A DNA stretch of 64,000 nt from Pseudomonas sp. MWU16-30317 (GCF_020515695.1 NZ_JAIWJA010000012.1:121189-185188), one strand, 5' to 3'; positions 8,756 to 18,581 are shown, counted from the stretch's first letter. The notes: generated by a model not told the origin, from the sequence alone. Numbers and translations: made by a program.

Positions 8756-9853
8756 ATGCGCTTTTCCGCATTCCTCGTTGGCCGCTCGAGCGGGCCCCAT
8801 GAAGACAAATTCGTCATGGACGCCCTTGCCGACCATGCACGCAAGGCCGAGCAGCTGGGCTTCGACGCCGTGTTCATGCCCGACCATCATTTCACTGGTT
8901 ACGCGCCCATGTGCAGTGACCCTTTCATCTTCGCCGCTTACCTGGCCGCCACGCTCAAGCGTATCCATTTCGGCATGTCGGTCACGACCGTACCCCTGCA
9001 CCATCCGGTGCGCTTCGCTGAACGCATCAATCTGCTTGATCAACTGACCGAGGGGCGACTGCTCGTCGGCATCGGCAGCGGCACCACGCCCGAAGAAATG
9101 ATTGGCTTCGGCGTCAACTACAAGCAAGCCTCGGCCATGCTCCAGGAAAACCTCGATATCGTCAGCCAGCTGTGGGCGAAGAAAATCGAAGACGAGCCCA
9201 TTACCTTTGAGACCGGCCATTACAAAGGTGCTGTCGTCCAGCGCATCGTGCCAGGCGCTTATCAGAACAAACCGTTCAACCGCATCATGCCGGTGGCCCT
9301 GCGCGAAACCAGCATGCAGCGAGCCGCCGAGAATGGATGGCCCGCATTCATCCCGGCGTTCACCCCGCCGATCCCTGCGACTACAGAACCCTTCGAGCAC
9401 CTGAGCCGTTACTTCACCCGCTATCGCGATGCGCTACTGGCTAGTGGTCATAGCGATGAAGTCGTGCAGCACGCGCTGTCCTGGACGACCCACACCTACC
9501 AGTGTGTGCACGTCGCCCCGAGCGACGAGCAGGCAGAGGATGAACTGCATCAGATCCTGACCGCCTACAAGACCTCGATCGAACGCGAGTACAGCTTCAA
9601 CAAGCGCGCCGAAAAAATCAGCGGTGTGGAGCTGCATCCGCATCCGGACTGCTTCAGCGAAGGCTGGATCAAGACCTGGTGCCTGCATGGCAGCCCCGAG
9701 ACTGTCACTGCCGAGCTGCAACAGCACCGCGAATTGGGCATCGGCAACGTTTTGATGGGTTTCACCAACGGTCCCTTGAATGCTGAACGGGTACGCCTGG
9801 GAAACCAGTCGATGGAGCTGATCGCCCGCGAAGTCATGCCTCAGCTGCGCTGA
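8756..9853 (+). CDS. Luciferase-like (LLM) flavin-dependent monooxygenase
   Basis: 365-residue TIM-barrel monooxygenase using reduced FMN and O2. Family features are the N-terminal strand MRFSAFLVGRS, LGFDAVFMPDHHF near residue 37-49, SVTTVPLHHPVRFAERINLLDQL in overlapping pieces near 80-100, and GRLLVGIGSGTTPEEMIGFG near 103. A clean AAGGAG ribosome site precedes the ATG. It is first in the TetR-controlled operon, and the next gene is an NAD(P)H:FMN reductase that would supply FMNH2, so the two make a two-component system. LLM enzymes hydroxylate, oxidatively cleave or desulfonate diverse substrates; this one is not specified by sequence. Confidence 0.92.
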   Translation: MRFSAFLVGRSSGPHEDKFVMDALADHARKAEQLGFDAVFMPDHHFTGYAPMCSDPFIFAAYLAATLKRIHFGMSVTTVPLHHPVRFAERINLLDQLTEGRLLVGIGSGTTPEEMIGFGVNYKQASAMLQENLDIVSQLWAKKIEDEPITFETGHYKGAVVQRIVPGAYQNKPFNRIMPVALRETSMQRAAENGWPAFIPAFTPPIPATTEPFEHLSRYFTRYRDALLASGHSDEVVQHALSWTTHTYQCVHVAPSDEQAEDELHQILTAYKTSIEREYSFNKRAEKISGVELHPHPDCFSEGWIKTWCLHGSPETVTAELQQHRELGIGNVLMGFTNGPLNAERVRLGNQSMELIAREVMPQLR

Positions 9854-9867
9854 GCCAGGAGATGGTC

Positions 9868-10482
9868 ATGTCTGAAGTCCTCGCAAAAAGTCGAATTGGC
9901 GAACATCGGCCTCTGCTGGTGGGAATTGGTGGCACCACCCGCCCCGGTTCCAGTACCGAAAACGCCCTGCGTGCCGCGTTGGAACACGCGCGTTCCAAGG
10001 GTGCTCGGACGCTACTGTTCGGTGGTACCGAGCTGGCCGCCCTGCCCGCTTATTCTCCAGAGTGTCAGGAACGTACCGAAGGTCAGGTTGCATTGGTTGA
10101 AGCCATACGTCAGGCAGACGGTGTATTGCTCGCCTCGCCGGGGTATCACGGCGGCGTGTCGGGGCTGGTGAAAAACGCCATTGACTTGCTTGAGGACCTG
10201 CGCGCCGACACCCGTGTCTACCTCGACGGTCGTGCTACCGGTTGCATCGTCACCGCCGCCGGCTGGCAAGGGTGCAACACTACGCTCGGGGCTTTGCGCT
10301 CGATCGTACACGCGCTACGTGGCTGGCCGACGCCGTTGGGCGTAACCCTGAACACCGCCGGCACGCGGTTGTTCGGCAGTGAAGGCGAATGCACCAACGA
10401 ATCGGTCCAACAATCGTTGCAGCTGCTGGCCGAGCAAGTGCTGGACTTTGCCCAGGCCCACCGCCTGGCACGGAGTCAGTGA
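9868..10482 (+). CDS. NAD(P)H-dependent FMN reductase
   Basis: 204-residue flavodoxin-like reductase. GIGGTTRPGSSTENAL near the N-terminus is the FMN-phosphate loop and SPGYHGGVSGLVKNAIDLL near 88-106 is the second flavin contact. The start at ATG 9868 has AGGAG six bases upstream, so it beats the ATG at 9862. It follows the monooxygenase gene by 14 bp and touches the GH3 gene start (its TGA ends at 10482, the next ATG is at 10483). It most probably feeds reduced FMN to the upstream luciferase-like enzyme. Confidence 0.9.
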   Translation: MSEVLAKSRIGEHRPLLVGIGGTTRPGSSTENALRAALEHARSKGARTLLFGGTELAALPAYSPECQERTEGQVALVEAIRQADGVLLASPGYHGGVSGLVKNAIDLLEDLRADTRVYLDGRATGCIVTAAGWQGCNTTLGALRSIVHALRGWPTPLGVTLNTAGTRLFGSEGECTNESVQQSLQLLAEQVLDFAQAHRLARSQ

Positions 10483-12924
10483 ATGAGCCTCTTGGGTGCG
10501 ATACTGAGCCGGGAAGAAAAACTTGGTTTGACCGCAGGCCAGGACATGTGGTCGACGCCGGCAGTGCCCCATGCGGGTATCGCTTCGATACGCTTCGCCG
10601 ATGGGCCTATGGGCATTACCGGGGGTCGTGTCGACGAGCGAGATATTGCGTTGCTGACGCCTTGCGGCGTATCGCTCGGAGCATCGTGGGACCGCGATCT
10701 GGTACGGCGCATTGGTGGACTGGTGGGCGACGAGGCCATCCGCATCGGGGTCCAGGCAGTCCTGGGCCCTAATCTCAATTTGCCGCGCAGTCCCTTGGCC
10801 GGTCGCGCCTTCGAGTTGCTCAGCGAAGACCCGCAACTGACCGCCGAACTGGGCAGCGAGTGGATTGCCGGGGTGCAAGCGCGGGGCGTGGCGGCCGTCG
10901 CCAAGCACGTGGTGTGCAACGACTCGGAGACCGACCGGCGCAGTATGAACTCGGTAGTAGACGAGGCGACGGTTCGCGAAGTCTACCTGTGGCCTTTCGA
11001 ATACGCGGCACGCCATGGCGTATGGGCAATGCTCACTGCGTACAACCGGGTCAACGGCACACCCTGCGCCGAACATGCGCAGATCCTTCGGGCCTGGCTC
11101 AAGAACGAACTGAGTTGGGACGGTTTGATCACTTCCGATTGGTTCGGCACACGCCAAGGCCCCGCCAGCCTTAGTGCAGGGCTGGATCTGGAAATGCCCG
11201 GCCCCGCCCGACACATGGGCTCGCAGTTGGCGCAGCATTTTGCCGAATCGGGAGCCGACTACTCGGCTGTTGATCAAGCCAACGAGCGCCTGTACAGGCT
11301 TGCACGACGCGTCAGCCAACCTGTGCCTTACAGCGAGGACGAGCACGCCATAGCAGCTCGTCTGGAATTACTGGAAGAAGCTGCGGCAGCCGGATTCGTG
11401 CTGCTGCGTAACGAAGGTGCACTGCTTCCTTTGGATCTCGCATCACCTGGTCGCCTGGCAGTCATCGGCCCGAATGCGACCGCTCCTTGCTACCAGGGCG
11501 GCACCTTCGCCAAAGTCGCCGTCAGTCCGCAAGTGCCACTGCCCCTGGAAGCTATCGAGGAGCATTTTGCCAACGCGGGCTGGCAAGTCGGCTACGCCCA
11601 AGGCGTGCGCCCGGACTATCGCCTGCCGCCTTTGGCTGCCATCGATCCGCGCACTGCTGCAGGTGAATCTGGCGTGGATGTCGCGTTCTTTGGCAGTCTG
11701 GCCGCTACCCAGGCATTGCACCGGGAAGTGCGCAATACCACTTCGATGGTCTGGTTCAAGGATATGCCGGGGGTCGGCAGCTTGCTGAAACCAGGCACCG
11801 AAGCGCGTGTTGAGGCGAGCACCGTTTTTACCGCGAAACAGAGTGGTACCTACCGCTTCTGCATCGGTGGCACCGGGTTGGCCACGCTGCGTATCAATGA
11901 CGAAGAATGCTTGACCTATGACGGCCAGGCGGTTTCGGGCGACATCATGGGCAAGCTGATGCAAAGCGAGTTCGTCTACGTCGACCGCAGCCTGAGCGCA
12001 GGCGAAATCGTCACCCTGAAGTTTACCCTTTGTCTGGGAGCTAGCATCGCCCACGGCCTGTGGTTCGGCTGTCAGCCACCCATGGTCGATGACTTGCTGG
12101 AGCAAGCGGTCGAATTGGCCGGCAATTGCGACCAGGTGGTGTTGATGGTGGGTGAAACCGCCGATGCAGGGCTGGAGAGTATCGATCGCGACACTACGCG
12201 CCTGCCCGAGACACAGATCGAGCTGATCCGCCGGGTGTGTGCAGCCAACCCGAACACGGTCGTAGTGATCAATGCCGCCCATGCCATCGACACCCAAGAC
12301 CTGGCCAATGCAAAAGCCCTGTTGATGGCGTGGTATCCCGGCCAGCAATTCGCGCCAGCGTTGGCGAAGGTATTGAGCGGCGAGCGCGAACCCGGAGGGC
12401 GCTTGCCCGTTACCCTTGCGCACCAGGAAGCCGATTACCCAGTGTGGTCGCTGCAACCGGATGCCACAGGCGACCTGCGTTATCACGAAGCGAGCAACAT
12501 CGGCTATCGGCATTTCGCTGCACAAGGCACGGCCGCCGCTTTCTGCTTTGGTCACGGTCTTGGCTATGCCGAATTCGACTACGGCGATACACAGCTGATA
12601 GGCAATGACGTCGATCAACTGTTCATGGTGGTCGCCCTCCACAACCGTGCTCCGCGAGCTGGCAAGGAAACCGTACAGGTTTATGTGGAAGATCCCGCAG
12701 GCCAAACCCGCCTCGCCGGTTTCAGTACCGTCTGGCTGGCCGCAGGTGAATCTCGCCAGGTTCAAGTCAGCATGCAGCGCCATGCCTTCGAGCGCTGGAG
12801 CAGCGCCGGCTGGCAGCTATCGGCCGGCACCTACCAACTGCAATTAGGTCGCTCGGTCGACGATATCCACTACCAATCAAGGGTGGCCTTGAGCCCGGGA
12901 GGCAAACTGCACAGCGCCCCCTGA
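10483..12924 (+). CDS. Glycoside hydrolase family 3 beta-glycosidase with PA14 insert
   Basis: 813-residue GH3 enzyme, probably cytoplasmic since no signal peptide is seen. The order is: TIM-barrel-like catalytic domain (about 1-290) with the substrate motif KHVVCND and the nucleophile D219 in LITSDWFG; alpha/beta sandwich beginning near 300 (GFVLLRNEGALLPL, AVIGPNA); PA14 module at about 430-550 (FTAKQSGTYRF, IGGTGLATLRIND); return of the sandwich with GGRLPVTL; and a fibronectin III-like C-terminus (GKETVQVYVEDP). A PA14-bearing GH3 is typical of beta-glucosidases acting on glycosylated plant compounds. It is flanked by a flavin monooxygenase pair and an MFS permease, so it likely frees a sugar from an imported glycoside. 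Confidence 0.93.
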   Translation: MSLLGAILSREEKLGLTAGQDMWSTPAVPHAGIASIRFADGPMGITGGRVDERDIALLTPCGVSLGASWDRDLVRRIGGLVGDEAIRIGVQAVLGPNLNLPRSPLAGRAFELLSEDPQLTAELGSEWIAGVQARGVAAVAKHVVCNDSETDRRSMNSVVDEATVREVYLWPFEYAARHGVWAMLTAYNRVNGTPCAEHAQILRAWLKNELSWDGLITSDWFGTRQGPASLSAGLDLEMPGPARHMGSQLAQHFAESGADYSAVDQANERLYRLARRVSQPVPYSEDEHAIAARLELLEEAAAAGFVLLRNEGALLPLDLASPGRLAVIGPNATAPCYQGGTFAKVAVSPQVPLPLEAIEEHFANAGWQVGYAQGVRPDYRLPPLAAIDPRTAAGESGVDVAFFGSLAATQALHREVRNTTSMVWFKDMPGVGSLLKPGTEARVEASTVFTAKQSGTYRFCIGGTGLATLRINDEECLTYDGQAVSGDIMGKLMQSEFVYVDRSLSAGEIVTLKFTLCLGASIAHGLWFGCQPPMVDDLLEQAVELAGNCDQVVLMVGETADAGLESIDRDTTRLPETQIELIRRVCAANPNTVVVINAAHAIDTQDLANAKALLMAWYPGQQFAPALAKVLSGEREPGGRLPVTLAHQEADYPVWSLQPDATGDLRYHEASNIGYRHFAAQGTAAAFCFGHGLGYAEFDYGDTQLIGNDVDQLFMVVALHNRAPRAGKETVQVYVEDPAGQTRLAGFSTVWLAAGESRQVQVSMQRHAFERWSSAGWQLSAGTYQLQLGRSVDDIHYQSRVALSPGGKLHSAP

Positions 12925-13005
12925 ATTCACTTGCGTGCCCACTACGAATAACTCTTGAATACAAAAACAATAGGATGCCGGATACCGGTATCGAAGGAGA
13001 ACGCT

Positions 13006-14265
13006 ATGGAGCCAACCGCTCTGCAACGCCGCGCAAGTGCCGATGCACCGACCCAGGTGCAGCCACGGCCGATCAGCCGAGGGATACCCCGCGAAGCAGG
13101 GGCCCTGCAAGCCATCATCCTGGTGTTTAGCACTCAGCTGCCAATCATGGGCATCATTTCCATCGTGCCGATCATCCCGCTGCTGGCCAAGCACTTCAGT
13201 AGCCATCCGCAAGCGGCCCTGCTGATTCCTTTGCTCATCACCGCACCTAGTCTATGCATCGCGCTGCTCTCTCCGCTGGCAGGGTTCCTCGCCGATCGCA
13301 TAGGCCGACGTCGCCTGCTGCTGATCGCAGTAGCGCTATTCGCACTGTTCGGCTTCACCCCGTTCCTCCTGGACGACCTGCCTTCGATCATCGCCAGTCG
13401 CTTTTGCCTGGGGGTATGCGAAGCATTCATCATGACCATCGCCAACACGCTGATGGGCGACCTGTTCCAAGGCCAACCCAGGAAGAAATGGCTGGCGGTG
13501 CAAAGTGCCGTTGGCTCGGTGTCGGCAACGGCGCTGCTATTCGTCTCGGGGATGCTGGGCAACTTCGGCTGGCAGGGTCCATTTGCACTGTATCTGTTGG
13601 CGCTGCCGGTATTCCTGTGCCTGCTGTTGTTTACATGGGAGCCAGCACCTCAAGCGGCTGAAAAGGTCCCCCTCAGCACGCAGGGTTTTCCAGTCGCCGC
13701 GATGCTGACAATCGCCGTGGTGACATTGTTCTGCGCAGTACTGTATTACGTCGAAGTCCTGCAGATCAGTTCGGTACTCAACGCCGCAGGCCTCGATTCG
13801 CCCACGCGCATCGGTTTTGCCAGTGGTATCGCCGGCATTGGCGTGCCTATCGGTGCGTTGCTGTTCTCGCTCATGTCGCGCCGTTCGATCCGCGTGCATT
13901 TGCTACTGACCTTCAGCCTGTTCGCGGCCGGGCTCTATGGCATGGGTGCATTGCCTGGCATCGCATGGGTGGTGGCCGCCGCGTTCGTCGCACAGGTTGC
14001 CTGCGGCGTGCTGATTCCGGCGCTGCTGAGCTGGTGCCTGGGCAGCCTCGAGTATCAGCATCGCGGCAAGGGCATGGGGTTCTGGCACACCGCGTTTTTC
14101 CTTGGCCAGTTCATCAGCCCGTTCATCATTTCGCTGCTAGGGCTGCAATTGCCTGACGGCTTGCGCGGCGCCGTATCGATCCTGGGGATCGTTGCGCTGG
14201 TAGCGGCACTGGTGACCGCTGCGCTGAACCTGCGACGCAGCGCCGTGCGCCAAGCGCTTTTTTAA
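13006..14265 (+). CDS. MFS permease
   Basis: 419-residue transporter of about 12 TM helices in the drug/sugar-type MFS. It carries LAGFLADRIGRRRLLL (motif A, near residue 95), FLGVCEAF-type helix 4 residues and a second-half loop near LMSRRSIRVHL. The ATG at 13006 follows AAGGAGAA and is chosen over an in-frame ATG at 12955. Its place between the GH3 and OprB porin genes suggests that it imports the glycoside or exports a product. Direction and substrate are inferred only from context. Confidence 0.88.
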   Translation: MEPTALQRRASADAPTQVQPRPISRGIPREAGALQAIILVFSTQLPIMGIISIVPIIPLLAKHFSSHPQAALLIPLLITAPSLCIALLSPLAGFLADRIGRRRLLLIAVALFALFGFTPFLLDDLPSIIASRFCLGVCEAFIMTIANTLMGDLFQGQPRKKWLAVQSAVGSVSATALLFVSGMLGNFGWQGPFALYLLALPVFLCLLLFTWEPAPQAAEKVPLSTQGFPVAAMLTIAVVTLFCAVLYYVEVLQISSVLNAAGLDSPTRIGFASGIAGIGVPIGALLFSLMSRRSIRVHLLLTFSLFAAGLYGMGALPGIAWVVAAAFVAQVACGVLIPALLSWCLGSLEYQHRGKGMGFWHTAFFLGQFISPFIISLLGLQLPDGLRGAVSILGIVALVAALVTAALNLRRSAVRQALF

Positions 14266-14283
14266 CGTTCGAGTCATGCCTGC

Positions 14284-14308
14284 CTCGCTCCCGTTTTTTT
14301 GGAGCGAG
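14284..14308 (+). terminator. Hairpin between MFS and OprB genes
   Basis: CTCGCTCC (14284-14291) pairs perfectly with GGAGCGAG (14301-14308). The T-run lies in the loop, not after the stem, so this is a weak or partial terminator. It could lower readthrough into the porin gene. Confidence 0.4.
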
Positions 14309-14366
14309 CGGGAAGACTTGCGCCTATCGATCGCTCCACCCAAACAATAAAAACACCGAGGTAGCC

Positions 14367-15698
14367 ATGCGTCCGTTGAACCCCATGATGTGTGTACTGA
14401 TGACCCTTGCGAGCGCATCGGTATTGGCCGCGCCCCAAAGCAATACCCTGGAAGGCACACCCACTCAATCGTCCATCACCCCGCCCGGCTGCGAGGCTTA
14501 TGCCCAATACGTGACGCGCGCCGAAGCTGTGCTCAACGAAACCGCCCCGTGCGATTCAGTCTCGCCCGAGCTCGGCGGTTTGCGTGCTGCGTTGGCTGAA
14601 CATGGCTTCGGCATCTATGGCAGCTACAGCCCCAACTTTCGCTACGACGTGCTCGGCCACAACCAGCGCCCCCAGTTGTACAACGGCCAAGACCCGACCT
14701 GGCGGCAATCGGAAAGTATCGGGCTGACCTATGACCTGACCCGCGTCGGCTTTGGCGGCAACGCGCAACTGACCATGGCCCTGGCTTCGGAAAATGGCAG
14801 TTACAAGTCTAGCAACCCGAACTTCCTGACCATGTCGATCTTCGCCATCAACCAGCGCTTCTTCGATGAGCGCCTTGAAGTGCAGTACGGCTATTTTCCG
14901 TTGATTCGCCAGTTCTATGGGATGGTCCTGGGGGGCAACTCATCGGCGGCGGCACTCGGCCCGATCAGTGTGATACCGGTACAGGTCGGCCTGTCGCTGT
15001 TCAGCCCAAGCCCGGCGTTGACTATTCAGGTGAAGGACGAGAGCAAGCGCTGGTACAACCGCCTGGGCATTGCGCGCAGCGCCAGCCCGCAGCGCTTCCA
15101 ATACGATCTGGACGAAAATCCGACGGGGTTCAAGCTTAAGGTTGACGGCTCCAACCCCTTGGTCGTCGACGAGCTCGGCTACAAGGTCGAATCCTCGGCC
15201 GGCCAGCATGCGCAATGGTTTCGCGCTGGCGCCATATACAACACCAGCCACTATGACGACTACCGCCACGGTGGCATGACTGATAACAACTACGGCGGGT
15301 ATCTGGCCGCAACCTACCAAGTGACGCAGCCTGACGGCAGAAGCCCGCGGGGCCTGTACGCCGACGTGAAGGTCAACTACGCCCCAGAAGACCGCAACCT
15401 GTACGGCAAGGACTTCCAGATCACAACCTTCTACCTCGGCCCTTTCGACAGTCGCCCTCGCGACATGGCATCGCTGGGGTTCACTAAAAGCTACTTCAGC
15501 AAATATGCCCACAACGCCGTCGAGCTTTCCGGCACTGAGGCAGAGCGCTCGTCGACGGCGTTGTCGCTCTCCTATGCGGCGCGCCTGACCCGCGGCATCT
15601 ACTGGGTCAACGGTCTTACGTACCAACAGGGCCCATCGTTTGCGCCAGTCGCCGACGACGCACTACTGTTCCAGACCGGCCTCAACTTCGCATTCTGA
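14367..15698 (+). CDS. OprB-family carbohydrate-selective outer membrane porin
   Basis: 443-residue precursor with a signal peptide (MRPLNPMMCVLMTLASASVLA, cut near residue 22). The mature protein has OprB features: GLRAALAEHGFGIYGSYSPN near 70, TYDLTRVGFGGNAQLTM-like strands, YGYFPLIRQFYGMVLGG, and a C-terminal aromatic residue (LLFQTGLNFAF) as needed for barrel assembly. OprB proteins admit mono- and oligosaccharides. Its presence between the GH3/MFS and GH43 genes supports uptake of a sugar or glycoside. It lies 101 bp after the MFS stop, with a hairpin between. Confidence 0.9.
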   Translation: MRPLNPMMCVLMTLASASVLAAPQSNTLEGTPTQSSITPPGCEAYAQYVTRAEAVLNETAPCDSVSPELGGLRAALAEHGFGIYGSYSPNFRYDVLGHNQRPQLYNGQDPTWRQSESIGLTYDLTRVGFGGNAQLTMALASENGSYKSSNPNFLTMSIFAINQRFFDERLEVQYGYFPLIRQFYGMVLGGNSSAAALGPISVIPVQVGLSLFSPSPALTIQVKDESKRWYNRLGIARSASPQRFQYDLDENPTGFKLKVDGSNPLVVDELGYKVESSAGQHAQWFRAGAIYNTSHYDDYRHGGMTDNNYGGYLAATYQVTQPDGRSPRGLYADVKVNYAPEDRNLYGKDFQITTFYLGPFDSRPRDMASLGFTKSYFSKYAHNAVELSGTEAERSSTALSLSYAARLTRGIYWVNGLTYQQGPSFAPVADDALLFQTGLNFAF

Positions 15699-15709
15699 CC
15701 TTAGGGTCC

Positions 15710-15733
15710 GCGCTGCGCCTTCAGGCGCGGCGC
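15710..15733 (+). terminator. Hairpin between OprB and GH43 genes
   Basis: GCGCTGCGCC and GGCGCGGCGC form a 10-bp stem (one G-U pair in RNA) around a 4-nt loop, 12 bases after the porin stop. There is no T-run. It may be an attenuator or a 3'-end stabiliser that uncouples porin level from the GH43 gene. Confidence 0.4.
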
Positions 15734-15814
15734 GGCTCATCGACTGCGAGCATGCCGATTCTCTGCCCCCCTGCGCCCTCTCCGATCATGACAACAGCCC
15801 AAAGGCGTTCCTGT

Positions 15815-17464
15815 ATGAACAGTTCCCGTCGCGGTGCCTTGAAAGCCGGCCTCCTAGGAGTCGCCGCCTGCTCTGTCCCGCACGCCTTTGCCAGCCCCGC
15901 CACGGCCCGACAAGACACGACCGCCAGCCCATCAGGGACAACGCCTCAGCCATGGGGCAAAGGTATCGAAGGCCAACGCAAGGGCGACCTGGGCAATGGT
16001 TACTTTCTTAACCCGATCATGGCAGGTGACTACCCCGACCCGACGATTCTCAAGGATGGGCCCGACTACTACATGACGTTCTCGGCGTTCGAGAACTACC
16101 CGGCGTTGATTATCTGGCACTCACAGGACCTGGTGAATTGGACACCATTGGGGCCGGCACTGGAAAAACCGATCGGCTCGGTGTTCGCAGTCGATCTGGT
16201 CAAGCACGGTAATCGTTACTACATCTACATCCCGATTTTGCCGACAGCCACCGGCCCTGATGCCGACCATCGCCCCAAGATCTATGTCGTGCACGCCGAC
16301 ACTATCACCGGTCCGTGGAGCGACCCGATCGACTTGCAGATACCTGGGCTGATCGACCCCGGCCACATCGTCGGTGAAGACGGCAAACGGTATCTGTTCC
16401 TAAGCGGTGTCAGCCGGGTACGTCTGAGCGATGACGGACTTTCAACCGACGGCCCTGTGAGCCTGGCCTACGAGGGCTGGCAATACCCTGATGAATGGAT
16501 CACTGAAGCGTTCTCACTGGAGAGCCCCAAGCTGCTCCGAAGAGGTGAGTACTTCTACCTGATCACCGCCGAAGGTGGGACATCCGGGCCGGCCACCGGC
16601 CATATGGTCAATGCTGCCCGCTCTCGCTCAGTGCTGGGGCCGTGGGAAAATTGCCCGCACAACCCTATCGTGCGTACGCAAAGCGACAGCGAACGTTGGT
16701 GGTCACGTGGGCATGCCAGCCTGGTGGAGGGACCCGCAAAGGACTGGTGGATGGTGTATCACGGATACGAAAACGGCTTTCGTGGCTTGGGCAGACAAAC
16801 GCTGCTCGATCCGATCGAGTGGACGACCGACGGTTGGTTTCGGGCCAAGGGCGGGGACTTGTCCAAACCCATCGCCAAGCCCGCAAAGGGCAAGAGCAAC
16901 GCCCATGGCATTGCCAAATCCGACAACTTCGCCATGGCTGCCTTCGGTACTCGATGGAATTTCTATAACCCTGGTCATGGCGAGCAAGCACGGGCGCGAT
17001 TCGAAAACAATGCTCTGTTGCTGCAAGGCAAAGGCCTCACACCGACCGATGCATCACCGCTGGCGGTACTCACCGGCGACCACCACTACGAAGTGACGGT
17101 ACAGATGGAGCTTATCGGTGAGGCCATAGGGGGCCTGTTGTTGTTCTTCAACAAGCAGCTTTACCTGGGGATGGGCCACGACGGTAGCCGTATGACGACC
17201 TACAGATCAGGCCGGCCCAGCTATTGGCCAGAACCCGCACCCGCTGGCCGCATCTGGCACCTGCGCATCGTCAACGACCGCCATATCGTGACGTTCTTCT
17301 ACAGCCTTGATGGGGTGAAGTGGACACGCCATGCATTACGCAGTGAAGTCAGCGGCTACAACGTCAATGTCGCCGACGACCTCGCCAGCCTGCGCCCGGC
17401 GCTGTTCGCCACCGGCGCAGGTTCGGTGCGATTCAGCAACTTTCAATACCGTGCATTGGCCTGA
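15815..17464 (+). CDS. Glycoside hydrolase family 43 protein, Tat-exported
   Basis: 549 residues. MNSSRRGALKAG followed by a hydrophobic stretch and HAFAS reads as a twin-arginine signal, so the enzyme would be folded before export to the periplasm. The five-bladed propeller begins at about residue 65 with DYPDPTILKDGPDYYMTFS (general-base Asp in PDP), then HSQDLVNWTPLG, AVDLVKHGNRYYIY and SLESPKLLRRGEYFYL (candidate acid Glu). A C-terminal concanavalin-like domain (about 370-549, EVTVQMELIGEAIGGLLLFF) resembles the beta-xylosidase type. Activity is likely arabinofuranosidase or xylosidase. An in-frame ATG at 15788 is an alternative start. The GH106 remnant follows directly after the stop. 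Confidence 0.88.
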   Translation: MNSSRRGALKAGLLGVAACSVPHAFASPATARQDTTASPSGTTPQPWGKGIEGQRKGDLGNGYFLNPIMAGDYPDPTILKDGPDYYMTFSAFENYPALIIWHSQDLVNWTPLGPALEKPIGSVFAVDLVKHGNRYYIYIPILPTATGPDADHRPKIYVVHADTITGPWSDPIDLQIPGLIDPGHIVGEDGKRYLFLSGVSRVRLSDDGLSTDGPVSLAYEGWQYPDEWITEAFSLESPKLLRRGEYFYLITAEGGTSGPATGHMVNAARSRSVLGPWENCPHNPIVRTQSDSERWWSRGHASLVEGPAKDWWMVYHGYENGFRGLGRQTLLDPIEWTTDGWFRAKGGDLSKPIAKPAKGKSNAHGIAKSDNFAMAAFGTRWNFYNPGHGEQARARFENNALLLQGKGLTPTDASPLAVLTGDHHYEVTVQMELIGEAIGGLLLFFNKQLYLGMGHDGSRMTTYRSGRPSYWPEPAPAGRIWHLRIVNDRHIVTFFYSLDGVKWTRHALRSEVSGYNVNVADDLASLRPALFATGAGSVRFSNFQYRALA

Positions 17465-18572
17465 GGTTAGTGATGCCTACTTTCAGCAAGACGCTGAACT
17501 GAGTACTGCCAACGGGGGACGCTACCGTGTGCTGTATCTGGGCGGCAGCAGCCAGCACATGACCCTGGCCACCTTGGAAAAGGTTCGTGATCTGGTGGCA
17601 CAAGGCGCGACTCAGGTCGGCGCGCGTCCGCTGAGCAGCCCTAGCGAGGCCGACGATGCCAGGCGCTTCAGCGCACTGGCGGACCAGCTCTGGCCGCCCG
17701 CAGGGTCCGCTACCCAAGCCCCGGACAGGGTGCTCACCGGCATGAACCCCGAGCAGGCCTTGGCACATTTGGGCATCCAGCCCGATCTACGTCTGCACCA
17801 CGCTACGGTGGGCGCCGACCTGCGCTTCCAGCATCGTCGACTGAAAGACGGCAGCGAGGTCTATTTCATCGCCAACCTGGGTGACCACGCTGAACGGCTC
17901 GACGCGCAGTTCAGGGTCAAGGCCTTGAAACCGGAACTCTGGGATGCTGACTGCGGCGAAGCGCATGCCGTTGCCTTCGGTGCCGATACAAATACCTCTC
18001 GGCTGAACCTCGAGCTGCGACCAGGCGATACGCAATTCGTGATCTTTCGCAATACCGCCAAAGCCACGGAGCCGGCCACGCGCCTGAGCGAACGTCAGGC
18101 ACTGTCGGGCCCGTGGCAACTTGGCTATCCCACCGCCACTGAACACAACCACGTAGAAACCCTGGCGCAATTGATGGACTGTGCGCAATCCCCAGATCCG
18201 GCATTGAGATATTTCTCGGGAACCGCGACGTACACATTGCGCTTCAACAGCCTCCAGACCTGCGGCACTCACTGCTACCTGGATCTGGGTGAGGTTCGTG
18301 ATCTGGCCCAGGTCACGCTGAATCAACGCAGTCTGGGGACCTTGTGGAAACCACCGTACCGGGTAGAGGTGGGCAAGGTACTGCGCAAAGGTCTGAATAC
18401 CCTCCAAGTGCGGGTCATCACACCTTGGGTCAACCGGCTGATTGGCGATGCACAACCGGGGGCCACCCCCGTGCTATTCACCACCGGCCCGACCTACACC
18501 GCCGACGCGCCTCTGCGGCGCTCTGGACTGCTCGGGCCGGTTAATATCGAGCATTACCGTACTGACCAATAG
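17465..18572 (+). pseudogene. GH106 (alpha-L-rhamnosidase-like) C-terminal remnant
   Basis: About 368 codons with no sensible start. The open frame can be extended left only inside the GH43 gene, where it is out of frame and non-homologous. From the first codons (VSDAYFQQDAEL, then YRVLYLGGSSQHMTLATLEKVRDLV) it reads as the back third of a GH106 protein, including the C-terminal beta-sandwich (YLDLGEVRDLAQVTLN, LGTLWKPPYRVEV). Full GH106 enzymes exceed 1000 residues, so the catalytic barrel is gone. The join falls right at the GH43 TGA, indicating a deletion that fused the end of one gene to the tail of another. An internal ATG at 17559 could start a peptide, but no ribosome site is evident. 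Confidence 0.75.
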
Positions 18573-18581
18573 CGTCACCAG

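Noticed and set aside
11443..12783. 446-codon leftward open frame inside the GH3 gene
   Set aside because: It has no family motif or ribosome site and is fully covered by the well-supported GH3 enzyme on the other strand.
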